Shown here piece by piece: positions 1 through 7,640 of a stretch of DNA of 46,988 nt. Position 1 is the stretch's first letter, and each line of letters opens with the position of its first letter. The translations under genes were made by a program, and so were the position numbers. The stretch is from Actinokineospora iranica (GTDB lineage Bacteria > Actinomycetota > Actinomycetes > Mycobacteriales > Pseudonocardiaceae), in the NCBI RefSeq assembly GCF_900101685.1, contig NZ_FMZZ01000026.1, positions 1 through 46,988 of the forward strand. Direction: 5' to 3'. The notes beneath the pieces are model-generated. The model saw only the letters and a list, made by a program, of their open reading frames with translations, searched no databases and was not told the origin of the DNA.

Positions 1-49
1 CGCAGGCCGCCCCTCGCAGGCCGCCCCTCGCAGGCCGCCCCTCGCAGGC
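1..49. repeat. 14-bp tandem repeat at the left edge
   Basis: Three perfect copies of a 14-bp unit (CGCAGGCCGCCCCT at 1-14, 15-28 and 29-42) are followed by a partial fourth copy. The array starts at the window edge, so it may extend further left. It lies outside any coding region I can support. No function is assigned. Confidence 0.85.
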
Positions 50-500
50 GCGCGAAGCGCGGCCTGCTCGGTTTGGCGATCCGGCAGGCGGGTGATCTCG
101 GGGCAGTGACGCGGGGGCGGCGGGGGTGTCGTTTTCGCGCGTTTCGTGACCTGCGGGGACGGGCGGGGCAGGCGCGCGTCGCCACCCGGATGGTCGATTG
201 AACCGAGACGCAGATCACACTAGGGCCGTGACATCGATCTAACTTTGCGTAGTAAGCGCAGGACATCAACTTTCGCCCAGCCAGCCCCTTGGCATAACCG
301 GGTGACGACTGTTGCCCGCCAAGCCGCCCCCCCGTTACTGTCCCCGGGTCCGTTGTCACAGTCCGATCACGAATAGGACAGGGACGGCATCCAGCACCAC
401 GCCGACCCAGCCGGGTCCCCCGCCCGGTGTCCGACACCCGATGCTCGTCCCCCGCGAGCAGGTGTTCGAGACGGGCTCCCCGAAGGCGGAAGGCTAGGTC
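50..500. other. Non-coding upstream region of the M23 peptidase gene
   Basis: About 450 nt without a supportable gene. Short open frames here have no ribosome-binding site and no recognisable product. The base composition is locally less GC-rich around 210-290, as expected for a promoter zone. I looked for a ydaO-type c-di-AMP riboswitch, which often precedes actinobacterial wall hydrolase genes, and did not find its conserved blocks. The gene's ribosome-binding site GGAAGG lies at 488-493. Confidence 0.5.
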
Positions 501-1322
501 TTGTCCCGACATCGCTCCACCGGCGGTGAACGTGAGTTCGCCGCGCTCGACGAAGCCATCGAACGCGGTGCGAACCGCGTTCGCGGTGCCCACCGGATCG
601 CTCCCCCGTCCTCCGCGCTCCGTGGCCGCGTCGTCGTGGCCGCCGTCGCCGTCGGCGCTTTCGCCGCCGCGGCCGCCGGACAGACGCTCCAGTCGACCAC
701 GACGCCGGACCCGGCGAGCTCGTCCGACGAGATCATGCCGCTGGCTGGTGCCCGCACCGCCGCCGCGTCGATGGGCATGGGCGGCGACACCGAGTCGGCC
801 CCCGAGTTGCTCGCCCTGGCCAGGCAGTCCGACGGCACCGTCGAGGCCCAGAAGATGGCCACGACCGAGCGCGTCAACCAGGCCAAGGCCGCCCGCGCGG
901 CCGAACTCAAGGCCAAGCAGGAGGAAGCGGCCCGGCCCAAGGTCGTGCGCCCCGCGCAGGGCACCTTCACCTCAGGGTTCGGCGCCCGCTGGGGCGTGAC
1001 CCACTACGGCATCGACATCGCCAACCGCATCGGCACTCCGATCGTCTCGGTCGCCGACGGCGTCGTCCTCGAGGCGGGCACGGCCAGCGGCTTCGGCCTC
1101 TGGGTCCGCATCCAGCACAAGGACGGCACCGTCTCGGTGTACGGGCACGTCAACGACTACGTCGTGCGCGAAGGCCAGAAGGTCAAGGCGGGACAGCTCA
1201 TCGCCCACATGGGCAATCGCGGCCAGTCCACTGGCCCGCACCTGCACTTCGAGGTCTGGGACGCCGACGGTCGCAAGCTCAATCCCACCTCCTGGCTCTC
1301 CGCACGGGGCATTCGGCTCTGA
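501..1322 (+). CDS. Membrane-anchored M23 family metallopeptidase
   Basis: A 273-aa probable peptidoglycan endopeptidase acting outside the membrane. Residues 42-60 form one hydrophobic segment after a basic N-terminus, giving an N-in anchor. A charged, Lys/Ala-rich and probably coiled stretch (about 115-147) follows. The C-terminal half is a LytM/M23 domain with the zinc motifs HYGID (His168, Asp172) and HLHFE near 247-251. The start is TTG at 501, chosen because GGAAGG lies 7 nt upstream and no better start keeps the anchor. The position beside pcrA and chorismate mutase matches M. tuberculosis Rv0950c, which supports orthology. Both metal-binding motifs look intact, so it is probably an active hydrolase rather than a degenerate activator. 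The exact bond cleaved cannot be read from the sequence. Confidence 0.9.
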   Translation: MSRHRSTGGEREFAALDEAIERGANRVRGAHRIAPPSSALRGRVVVAAVAVGAFAAAAAGQTLQSTTTPDPASSSDEIMPLAGARTAAASMGMGGDTESAPELLALARQSDGTVEAQKMATTERVNQAKAARAAELKAKQEEAARPKVVRPAQGTFTSGFGARWGVTHYGIDIANRIGTPIVSVADGVVLEAGTASGFGLWVRIQHKDGTVSVYGHVNDYVVREGQKVKAGQLIAHMGNRGQSTGPHLHFEVWDADGRKLNPTSWLSARGIRL

Positions 1323-1535
1323 CTGGGCCGGTGTACCTCCTCGCGCGCGATCCCAAACGGCGCGAAGCCCCGAACCAACCCGAAAGTGGTACCGAAAGCT
1401 GATCCGCCGCCTGGTGCGATCCCTCGTTCATCCCGGCCCCTCTCGCCGTCGTTGTCGATGAGGACAGTGAACCGCAGGGCACCGACAATTTCTCGAACTG
1501 CCGTTCGACCAGCGGCGACGCGATAGGTTGCTGCC

Positions 1536-1595
1536 ATGAGCGAGCGTGCGGGCGAATCATCGCGCGGCCGCCGAACGGGTCAGGCGGCCTCGTGA
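1536..1595 (+). CDS. Candidate leaderless 19-codon upstream ORF, coupled to the serine hydrolase
   Basis: A -10-like hexamer TAGGTT (1524-1529) ends 6 nt before an ATG at 1536. That spacing fits a transcript starting at or near the start codon. The ORF encodes 19 residues (beginning MSERAGESS) and its TGA overlaps the GTG start of the serine hydrolase in a GTGA. Ribosomes finishing this ORF could re-initiate at the hydrolase, which has no clear Shine-Dalgarno of its own. An alternative is that the promoter is real and the ORF is incidental. No amino-acid run suggests attenuation. Confidence 0.4.
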   Translation: MSERAGESSRGRRTGQAAS

Positions 1596-2788
1596 GCGGT
1601 CTTTCGAAGCCCAGGCTGGACCGCTGGCGCGCGGCGCTGGCCGGTCATGTCGATCGCGGCTCGGTTCCCGGCCTGGTCGCCCTGCTCAGCAGGCACGGCG
1701 AGACGCACGTCGAGGCGATGGGCGGCCAAGCGGTCGGCGGCGCGCCGATGGCGCGCGACACGATCTTCCGGATCTCGTCCATGAGCAAGCCGGTCACGGC
1801 CGTCGCGGCCATGATCCTGCTCGAAGAGTGCGTGCTCCGACTGGACGACCCTGTCGATGATCTCTTGCCCGAACTGGCCGACCCACGCGTTCTCCGCAGT
1901 CTCGACAGCCCGACCGAGGACACCGTTCCCGCCGAGCAGCCGATCACTGTCCGTCACATTATGGCGTCGACCTTCGGCCAGGGGCTCATCATGGCCCCGC
2001 CCGGCACCTACCCGATCCAGGACGAGATCGCCCGGGTCAGCCTGGCTCCCGGACCGCCGACGCCCGCGTCCCCACCCGACCCGGACGAGTGGATACGGCG
2101 GATAGGGCGACTGCCGCTGCTGACGCAACCAGGCCGAACCTGGTGGTACGACACGTCCTACGACGTGCTCGGCGTTCTCGTCGCGCGCGCGTCCGGCCAG
2201 CCGCTCGACGCCTTCCTGCGCGAGCGGATCTTCGCGCCGCTGGGCATGGTGGACACCGGTTTCCACGTTCCGGAAACCAAGACGCACCGCTTCGCGACCG
2301 CCTACACCAGAACTCCGGAGAGTGACGACCTGGCGGTGTACGACCCGGCCGAGAACGGCCAGTGGAACGCGCCCCCGGCGTTCCCGTCCGGCGGCGGCGG
2401 CCTCGTCTCGACCGCGGACGACTACCTCGCGTTCGGCCGGATGCTGCTCGACAACGGCCGTTACCCGGGTGGGCGCATCCTGTCGCGGCTGTCCGTGCGG
2501 ACCATGACGACCGACCAGCTCACGCCGGGGCAGAAATCGAACCGGGGCGTGGTGGATTTCGACACCTTCGGCTGGGGTTTCGGCTTGGCCGTGGTCACCC
2601 GGCGCGACGCCGTCGACAAGACGCCCGGCGCGTTCGGCTGGGACGGGGGCCTCGGCACCACCGCCCGGATGGACCCGGCCGAGGACCTGACCGGCATCCT
2701 GCTCACCCAGCAGGCCTGGACCTCACCGGCAGGCCCCCCGGTGCGCGCGGACTTTCTGACCTCGGCTTACCAGGCCATCGACGACTAG
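1592..2788 (+). CDS. Serine hydrolase of the beta-lactamase / EstB-like (class C fold) family
   Basis: 398 aa. The SxxK motif is SMSK (Ser63, Lys66, following FRIS). The second motif is the Tyr in WYDTSYDVLG near residue 188, giving a Y-x-S-type arrangement. A Gly-rich WDGGLGT segment near 350 occupies the position of the third motif. These features fit the large group of esterases, D-aminopeptidases and lactonases with a class C beta-lactamase fold. The substrate cannot be deduced. No signal peptide is visible, so it is probably cytoplasmic, which argues against a resistance enzyme. The GTG start at 1592 overlaps the stop of the small upstream ORF. Its stop codon shares the palindrome CTAG (2785-2788) with the stop of convergent pcrA, so the genes overlap tail to tail. 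Confidence 0.85.
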   Translation: MSGLSKPRLDRWRAALAGHVDRGSVPGLVALLSRHGETHVEAMGGQAVGGAPMARDTIFRISSMSKPVTAVAAMILLEECVLRLDDPVDDLLPELADPRVLRSLDSPTEDTVPAEQPITVRHIMASTFGQGLIMAPPGTYPIQDEIARVSLAPGPPTPASPPDPDEWIRRIGRLPLLTQPGRTWWYDTSYDVLGVLVARASGQPLDAFLRERIFAPLGMVDTGFHVPETKTHRFATAYTRTPESDDLAVYDPAENGQWNAPPAFPSGGGGLVSTADDYLAFGRMLLDNGRYPGGRILSRLSVRTMTTDQLTPGQKSNRGVVDFDTFGWGFGLAVVTRRDAVDKTPGAFGWDGGLGTTARMDPAEDLTGILLTQQAWTSPAGPPVRADFLTSAYQAIDD

Positions 2789-5163
2789 AGCTTCACCATC
2801 GGCACGCTGCCGATCAGCATGAGGCGGATCGTGCCCGACGAGCCGAAGTCGATGGTGGCGGTGGCGCGCGGGCCCTGGCCTGCGGTGGCCACGACCGTGC
2901 CCAGGCCGTACTTGTCGTGGTTGACGCGGTCGCCGACGTTCAGCGACAGGGCGGGGGTGTCCTGCCAGCCCTTGAACGACGTCGACCGCATCCCGCGCCC
3001 GGCGAGGCCCGCCTGCGCCGAGTCGCCGCCGGTGCGGCCGCCCCAGGTGGTGGCCCGGGTGGGCGCGGAGCGCTCCGGGCCGACGCGGCGCCACTCGATC
3101 AGGTCGGCCGGGATCTCGTCGAAGAAGCGCGACGCCGGGTTGGTCATCGGCTGGCCCCACGCCGACCGCACGATGGCCCGCGACAGGTACAGCCGCTCAC
3201 GCGCCCGGGTGATGCCGACGTACGCGAGCCTGCGTTCCTCGGCCAGTTCGACCGGGTCGCCCAGGGCGCGCATGTGCGGGAAGATCCCGTCTTCCCAGCC
3301 GGTGGAGAACACGACCGGGTACTCCAGGCCCTTGGCGGTGTGCAGGGTCATCAGGGTGACCACACCGCCGCTGTCCTCGTCGGGGTCGGGCACCGAGTCG
3401 GCGTCGGCGACCAGCGACACACGTTCCAGGAACGCGGCAAGCGAGCCTGCCCGCGGCCCGGTCTGCTCTACCGGCTCGGTGTCAGCGGGCACGTCGTCTT
3501 CGGGGGGCGCGGGCAGCTCGGTGAACTCGCGGGCCACTGTGAGCAGCTCGGTCAGGTTCTCCAGCCGGGAGGCGTCCTGCGGGTCGTCGCTGGCCTCCAG
3601 CTCGGCGCGGTAGCCGGTCTGGTCGAGGACGGCGTCGAGCACCTCGGCGACGTCTTGGCCGTCGTCGACGAACCGGCGCAGGCCGTCGATCAGCTCCACG
3701 AACCCGGCGATCGCGCGCTGGGAGCGCGGGTTGAGCATCGCGACCTTGCCCTCGGTGGCCGCGCGCAGGGCGGTGGCGAAGGACACCCGCTCGCGGTCGG
3801 CGTGCGCGGACACGCACGCCTCCGCGCGCTCTCCGATGCCGCGCTTGGGCACGTTGAGGATGCGGCGCAGGCTGACGGTGTCGTCCGGGTTGGCCAGGAC
3901 GCGCAGGTACGCGAGAGCGTCGCGGATCTCCCGGCGCTCGTAGAACCGGACGCCACCGACGACCCGGTAGGGCAGACCGAGCCGGATGAAGATCTCCTCG
4001 AACACCCGCGACTGGTTGTTCGTGCGGTAGAAGACGGCGACGTCGCCGTTGTTGGCCGCCCCGGTGTCGACCAGGCGGTCGATCTCGCCCGCGACGAACG
4101 CGGCCTCGTCGTGCTCGTTGTCGCCGACGTAGGCGACGATCTTCTCGCCGTCGCCCATTGCGGTCCACAGCCGCTTGTCGCGGCGGTCGGGGTTGCGCGA
4201 GATCACCGCGTTGGCCGCGGCGAGGATGTTCTGGGTGGAGCGGTAGTTCTGCTCAAGCAGGATCGTGGTGGCCTGCGGATAGTCGCGCTCGAACTCCACG
4301 ATGTTGCGGATCGTCGCGCCGCGGAACGCGTAGATGGACTGGTCGGCGTCGCCGACCACGCACAGCTCGGCGGGCGGCAGCCCCTCGGAGCCCTTGCCTA
4401 CCAGCTCGCGGACCAGCGTGTACTGGGCGTGGTTGGTGTCCTGGTACTCGTCCACCAGCACGTGCCGGAAGCGCCTGCGGTAGTACTCGGCGACGTCCGG
4501 GAAGTCCTGCAGCAGCCCGACCGTGCGCATGATCAGGTCGTCGAAGTCCATCGCGTTGGCCTCGCCCAGCCTGCGCTGGTACTCGAGGTAGACCTCGGCG
4601 ACGCGCCGCTCCAGGTCGTTGGTGGCCTTGCCCTTGGCGGTCTCGGCGTCGATCAGCTCGTTCTTGAGGTTGGAGATGTGCACCGACAGGGTGCGCGCGG
4701 CGTAGCGCTTGGGGTCGAGGTCGAGGTCGCGGGCGACCAGGGTGATCAGCCTGCGCGAGTCGTCGGCGTCGTAGATGGAGAAGCTGCTGGTCAGTCCCAG
4801 GGTCTTGGCCTCGCGGCGCAGGACGCGCACGCACATCGAGTGAAACGTCGACACCCACATGGCGTTGGCGCGGCGGCCGACGAGGTCGGCGACCCGCTCG
4901 CGCATCTCGGCGGCGGCCTTGTTGGTGAAGGTGATCGCCATGACCTGGCCGGGATGCACGTGCCTCTCGGCGAGCAGGTAAGCGATGCGGCGGGTGAGGA
5001 CCCGGGTCTTGCCCGAGCCCGCGCCCGCGACGACGAGCAGCGGTGTGCCCGCGTGCTCGACGGCGCGCCGCTGCTGGTCGTTGAGGTCGTCGAGGAGGGC
5101 CGCTGAGCCCGGCGCTGGGCTGGGGACGCGGGGCTCGGTGGGGAGGTCGAAGAGGGCTTCCAT
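2785..5163 (-). CDS. pcrA: ATP-dependent DNA helicase PcrA/UvrD1
   Basis: 792 aa from the chosen ATG at 5163. This is a superfamily 1A 3'-5' helicase for nucleotide excision repair and replication restart. Visible motifs in order: Q-motif region LNDQQRRAVEH; Walker A AGAGSGKT; DEYQDTN (Walker B); QNYRST; TLHTAKGLEYPVVF; and YVGITRARERL. The C-terminus (LNVGDRVNHDKYGLGTVV onward) is the Tudor-like domain that binds RNA polymerase in the PcrA/UvrD1 group. Length is normal for UvrD1. A GTG 27 nt upstream is possible, but the ATG gives the usual short N-terminus. A TACCGT hexamer (5174-5179 on the complement) places the transcription start within a few bases of this ATG. M. tuberculosis uvrD1 (Rv0949) has the same neighbours. 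Confidence 0.95.
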   Translation of the reverse strand: MEALFDLPTEPRVPSPAPGSAALLDDLNDQQRRAVEHAGTPLLVVAGAGSGKTRVLTRRIAYLLAERHVHPGQVMAITFTNKAAAEMRERVADLVGRRANAMWVSTFHSMCVRVLRREAKTLGLTSSFSIYDADDSRRLITLVARDLDLDPKRYAARTLSVHISNLKNELIDAETAKGKATNDLERRVAEVYLEYQRRLGEANAMDFDDLIMRTVGLLQDFPDVAEYYRRRFRHVLVDEYQDTNHAQYTLVRELVGKGSEGLPPAELCVVGDADQSIYAFRGATIRNIVEFERDYPQATTILLEQNYRSTQNILAAANAVISRNPDRRDKRLWTAMGDGEKIVAYVGDNEHDEAAFVAGEIDRLVDTGAANNGDVAVFYRTNNQSRVFEEIFIRLGLPYRVVGGVRFYERREIRDALAYLRVLANPDDTVSLRRILNVPKRGIGERAEACVSAHADRERVSFATALRAATEGKVAMLNPRSQRAIAGFVELIDGLRRFVDDGQDVAEVLDAVLDQTGYRAELEASDDPQDASRLENLTELLTVAREFTELPAPPEDDVPADTEPVEQTGPRAGSLAAFLERVSLVADADSVPDPDEDSGGVVTLMTLHTAKGLEYPVVFSTGWEDGIFPHMRALGDPVELAEERRLAYVGITRARERLYLSRAIVRSAWGQPMTNPASRFFDEIPADLIEWRRVGPERSAPTRATTWGGRTGGDSAQAGLAGRGMRSTSFKGWQDTPALSLNVGDRVNHDKYGLGTVVATAGQGPRATATIDFGSSGTIRLMLIGSVPMVKL

Positions 5164-5259
5164 CGTGCGGACAACGGTACCGGTGGGCACCGACGATCGC
5201 GACGACCGGCGCGTCCGGGCGAAGTGGGGAGGTCAGGTCGACCGCCGGGACGAACCTGT

Positions 5260-5267
5260 GTAACACT
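5260..5267 (+). promoter_or_regulatory. -10 element of the attenuator leader transcript
   Basis: GTAACACT lies 6-7 nt before the ATG at 5274, so the transcript probably begins at or next to that ATG (leaderless). No Shine-Dalgarno precedes the leader peptide, which agrees with leaderless initiation. The last base of the hexamer departs from strict TANNNT. Confidence 0.55.
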
Positions 5268-5273
5268 GGTGTC

Positions 5274-5333
5274 ATGCCTGGCTACTTCGACTTTTTTTAC
5301 GGGACCCGGACTCCGGCTCCCGTTGTGGCGTAG
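5274..5333 (+). CDS. Tyr/Phe-rich leader peptide of the chorismate mutase attenuator
   Basis: A 19-residue ORF, MPGYFDFFYGTRTPAPVVA, with five aromatic codons in a six-codon stretch (Tyr-Phe-Asp-Phe-Phe-Tyr at 5283-5300). It lies directly upstream of a gene for Phe/Tyr biosynthesis and is followed by competing hairpins. That is the arrangement of a classic amino-acid attenuator: ribosomes should slow at the aromatic codons when charged tRNA-Phe or tRNA-Tyr is scarce. It probably has no role other than being translated. It starts at the presumed transcription start, so it would be decoded by leaderless initiation. The inference rests on codon content, position and downstream RNA structure together. 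Confidence 0.8.
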   Translation: MPGYFDFFYGTRTPAPVVA

Positions 5334-5382
5334 GCACCGCACTCCACCACGAAGCCCCGGAGTCCTCGGACCCGGGGCCTTC
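5301..5382 (+). promoter_or_regulatory. Transcription attenuator (pause hairpin, antiterminator, terminator)
   Basis: Three mutually exclusive structures are readable. (1) 5301-5321: GGGA/TCCC and CCGG/CCGG pair around a 3-nt loop with one C-C mismatch. (2) Antiterminator: GGACTCCGG (5308-5316) is a perfect 9-bp complement of CCGGAGTCC (5357-5365). (3) Terminator: GAAG-CCCCGG-GTC (5351-5364) folds onto GAC-CCGGGG-CTTC (5368-5382) with small bulges. The antiterminator uses the 5' arm of the terminator and also a strand of the pause hairpin. A ribosome stalled at the first aromatic codons leaves 5308-5316 free to block the terminator. There is no long U-run, which is usual in actinobacteria. 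Confidence 0.75.
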
Positions 5383-5428
5383 GCTTGCTCTCGGGAATCC
5401 GAACTCCGCCGAAACGCCGAGGATCACG

Positions 5429-5773
5429 ATGAGCCCCATCACCGAAGACACCAACACCGCCGCGCCGAACGCCGCCGAGCCGAGCCAGGACGGCACGAGC
5501 GTGCCCCGGCCGGGTGTCGAACTGCCCGCGCCTGAGGAAGTCGCCGAGCTACGCAAGGAAATCGATCACCTCGACCAGGAGATCCTGCGGCTGGTGAAGC
5601 GCCGGGCGGAGGTGTCGCGCACGATCGGCGCGGCCCGGATGGCCGCGGGCGGTCCCCGCATCGTGGTCAACCGGGAGATGGACGTGGTGGCCCGCTACCG
5701 CGAACTCGGCCCGGCGGGCCGGACGCTGGCGATGGCGCTGCTCGACCTCGGCCGGGGCAAACTCGGCCGCTGA
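5429..5773 (+). CDS. aroQ: Chorismate mutase, AroQ-delta type
   Basis: 114 aa. Converts chorismate to prephenate, the committed step toward Phe and Tyr, in the cytoplasm. The all-alpha AroQ fold is recognisable from residue 35: [30 protein letters not shown], then the helix with R-x-M-D-V-V-x-R-Y, then LLDLGRG. The protein ends GRGKLGR, like the actinobacterial AroQ-delta enzymes (M. tuberculosis Rv0948c). Those are weak alone and are activated by binding DAHP synthase through the C-terminus, so the same partner is expected here. The N-terminal 30 residues are low-complexity. The start is ATG 5429 with GAGGATC upstream. Expression is probably controlled by the Tyr/Phe attenuator just upstream. 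Confidence 0.93.
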   Translation: MSPITEDTNTAAPNAAEPSQDGTSVPRPGVELPAPEEVAELRKEIDHLDQEILRLVKRRAEVSRTIGAARMAAGGPRIVVNREMDVVARYRELGPAGRTLAMALLDLGRGKLGR

Positions 5774-5876
5774 GGCCGCTCTCGCCCGGGGCCGTCACGG
5801 CCGCCGCGGCCGATGTCAGGGTGGAACCAGGGGCTTCCCCCATTCCGCGGTGGCGCGGCTGGGGCAGACTGGGACC

Positions 5877-6185
5877 ATGCTTGATCTCATCGCGGTTCTC
5901 GTCGCCATCGTCGCCGTGGTGGCCGCTCTCGGCTACGTCGGATACCTCGCGCTGTTGAACTCCGCCGCGCGCAAGCGCGGGGCGAGCGGGGCGCCGGTCG
6001 CGCAGTACGTGCGCGGCCGGTGGCCGGTCGCCGGGGTGACCACCGCGGGCGCGGTCCTCGGTTGGCTGCTGACCAGCGGCAGCGGCTTCACCGACGTGCT
6101 CGCGATCCTGCTCGCGGGCGGGTCGGGCGCGGTCGCGGGCAGCGCGCTGTCGACCACCATGGCGAAGTACCGCGGCCAGAAATAG
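5877..6185 (+). CDS. Small membrane protein of unknown function
   Basis: 102 aa. The N-terminus (residues 2-25) is a strong hydrophobic segment. Two more apolar Gly/Ala-rich stretches at about 48-65 and 68-90 suggest three membrane passes, with a basic loop (ARKRGAS) after the first. I do not recognise a family. ATG 5877 is preferred over an upstream in-frame GTG because it begins the hydrophobic segment, and CAGACT ends 6 nt before it, which resembles the leaderless promoters of neighbouring genes. It lies downstream of chorismate mutase in the same direction but probably has its own transcript. Confidence 0.6.
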   Translation: MLDLIAVLVAIVAVVAALGYVGYLALLNSAARKRGASGAPVAQYVRGRWPVAGVTTAGAVLGWLLTSGSGFTDVLAILLAGGSGAVAGSALSTTMAKYRGQK

Positions 6186-6242
6186 GCCCCGAAGCAAGCC
6201 CGGCCGTACGCCCACAGTGGAAACCGCTCCGACAATTCACTC

Positions 6243-6255
6243 GAAAGAGTGGTGT
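6243..6255 (+). promoter_or_regulatory. 13-bp motif shared with position 7567 (copy 1)
   Basis: GAAAGAGTGGTGT lies 58 nt before the proposed GTG start at 6314. The identical 13-mer lies 61 nt before the start of the next, architecturally similar gene at 7641. The same sequence at nearly the same distance points to an operator or promoter element shared by the pair. The binding protein is unknown. Confidence 0.45.
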
Positions 6256-6313
6256 CGCTGGCGGGTTCCCGCCCTGCCGTCCGAACGCTGCGCTACGGCT
6301 TACGCTTTCCCGA

Positions 6314-7375
6314 GTGGACGGCGACTCTCCGAACAGCGGCTCTCCGAAAACCGAGCCAGGTCGAGGCAGGCACCATCGCGGCGCTGTCAGCGGGGCAGAG
6401 GACACCGACATCCTGCCGGTCATGGGGCATGTCGACTACCTCGCCAGCTACCTCGACGCTGACGACACAGACAGCGTCGATTCCCCTTACCGGGCCACCG
6501 GATACCCGGACACCGCCCAGCGCGGTAAGGAATACCGGGAAACCGATTACCGCGATCCCGAATGGCCCGAGACCGAGTCCCCGGAAAGCCCCGCCACCGG
6601 GCTCGCGAAATTTGATCTTGGCAGTATTCCCGCCTCGGTCACGCCGCCGAAGTCGTGGCGGCACGCGGCCTGGTTCGCGGTGGCCTCGGCGATCCTCGTG
6701 CTGGTCGGCCTGACCTACGCCGCGGTGGCCCTGATGACCGGTCCGCGCAAGCCGGACGTGGTCGACGCGCTGCCGGGCCTGCCCGCCCTGCCCAGCCACC
6801 AGCAGCCCCAGCCGCCTACCGAGCGGCCGACAGTCCGGGGCGACCAGCCGAGCAGCGAGGTCGCCGACACCCCCACGACGGTCGCCGTCCGCAGGCCGTC
6901 GGCGAGCCGCACGGTGACCGTCCAGACCACCACCACCGCCTTGACGCCGTCGACCACCGGCACCGCCCCGTCCACGGTCGTGTCGAGCCCGCCGCCGCGG
7001 CCGAGCACGACCTCGGCGGCGCCGCCCTCGCGCAGCACGGTGACCAGCCCGCTGCTCGTCGCGCCCGCCAACGACGCCGAGGTGATGGGCGACCTGACCG
7101 AGGCGTACTACCGGGAGGTCACCGAGGACCCGGACGCGGCGTACGCGCTCACCGCGGGGCACATGCGCCGCGCGGGCCAGGCCGAGATCGAGCGCCGCTA
7201 CGCCGACGTGGAGCGCGTCGAGGTGCAGCAGATCGTCATCGACCCCAACAACGGGACGACGCGGTCGACGTTGCGGGTCGTCCACAAAGACGGGACAGTG
7301 ACCACCGAAGAACGCGAACTGGTCTTCACCTATGGCTCCGATCCCCGCATCAGCGACGAGCGGGCGGCCGCGTGA
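6314..7375 (+). CDS. Single-pass membrane protein with Thr/Pro-rich linker and NTF2-like extracytoplasmic domain
   Basis: About 353 aa from GTG 6314. An acidic cytoplasmic N-terminus carries several short RxTDY/RxTGY-type segments. One transmembrane helix (AAWFAVASAILVLVGLTYAAV) follows. A Thr/Pro/Ser-rich linker then leads to a C-terminal domain of about 100 residues beginning MGDLTEAYYREVTEDPDAAYAL. That domain resembles the C-terminus of the kinase at 10164 and of the protein at 7641 (Y-Y then P-x-x-A-x-x-L-L spacing), so it looks like a kinase-type sensor without the kinase. TACGCT (6301-6306) ends 7 nt before GTG 6314, which suits leaderless initiation. ATG 6422 is the alternative start. 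The family is not named with confidence. Confidence 0.65.
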   Translation: MDGDSPNSGSPKTEPGRGRHHRGAVSGAEDTDILPVMGHVDYLASYLDADDTDSVDSPYRATGYPDTAQRGKEYRETDYRDPEWPETESPESPATGLAKFDLGSIPASVTPPKSWRHAAWFAVASAILVLVGLTYAAVALMTGPRKPDVVDALPGLPALPSHQQPQPPTERPTVRGDQPSSEVADTPTTVAVRRPSASRTVTVQTTTTALTPSTTGTAPSTVVSSPPPRPSTTSAAPPSRSTVTSPLLVAPANDAEVMGDLTEAYYREVTEDPDAAYALTAGHMRRAGQAEIERRYADVERVEVQQIVIDPNNGTTRSTLRVVHKDGTVTTEERELVFTYGSDPRISDERAAA

Positions 7376-7387
7376 GCGGCCGTTTTT
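7365..7387 (+). terminator. Intrinsic terminator overlapping the stop codon
   Basis: CGGCCGC (7365-7371), loop GTGA, GCGGCCG (7376-7382), then five T residues. The stop codon of the preceding gene falls at the loop and the start of the 3' arm. This hairpin with a T-run separates the gene from the similar gene at 7641. Confidence 0.75.
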
Positions 7388-7566
7388 CCCCGTTCGCCCA
7401 GGTAGACGCGGTGGCCCGCGCTGTGGGAGGCGCCGGGCCTCAGGTGGCGGCCCGGTTAGGCCGATGGCACTCGATCTAGCAGATCGCGGCCGAAGCACCG
7501 CGTGACGATTGCTCTTTTCGGGTGAAAAATTTCGCCGCCCATCGCCTCGATCGGGTGACGAGCCGA

Positions 7567-7579
7567 GAAAGAGTGGTGT
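7567..7579 (+). promoter_or_regulatory. 13-bp motif shared with position 6243 (copy 2)
   Basis: GAAAGAGTGGTGT, identical to the copy at 6243-6255. Its right half also forms a short inverted repeat, GTGGT-GTA-ACCAC (7573-7585). It lies 61 nt before the GTG at 7641. The rest of this 265-nt intergenic region shows no other feature I can support. Confidence 0.45.
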
Positions 7580-7640
7580 AACCACCGGGGCACACGGTAC
7601 GAGTTGCCCCGATGGCCGACTCAAGCGGAGGAAAGCGACA

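Noticed and set aside
312..497. 61-codon ORF before the M23 peptidase
   Set aside because: No ribosome-binding site, Pro/Arg-rich shadow-like composition, and it lies in a promoter region.
50..500. c-di-AMP (ydaO) riboswitch before the M23 peptidase
   Set aside because: This RNA often precedes actinobacterial wall hydrolase genes, but its conserved blocks are not found here.
2362..5106. 914-codon + strand open frame opposite pcrA
   Set aside because: It is the antisense shadow of a clear helicase gene. High GC removes stop codons on the other strand, and there is no ribosome-binding site or recognisable product.
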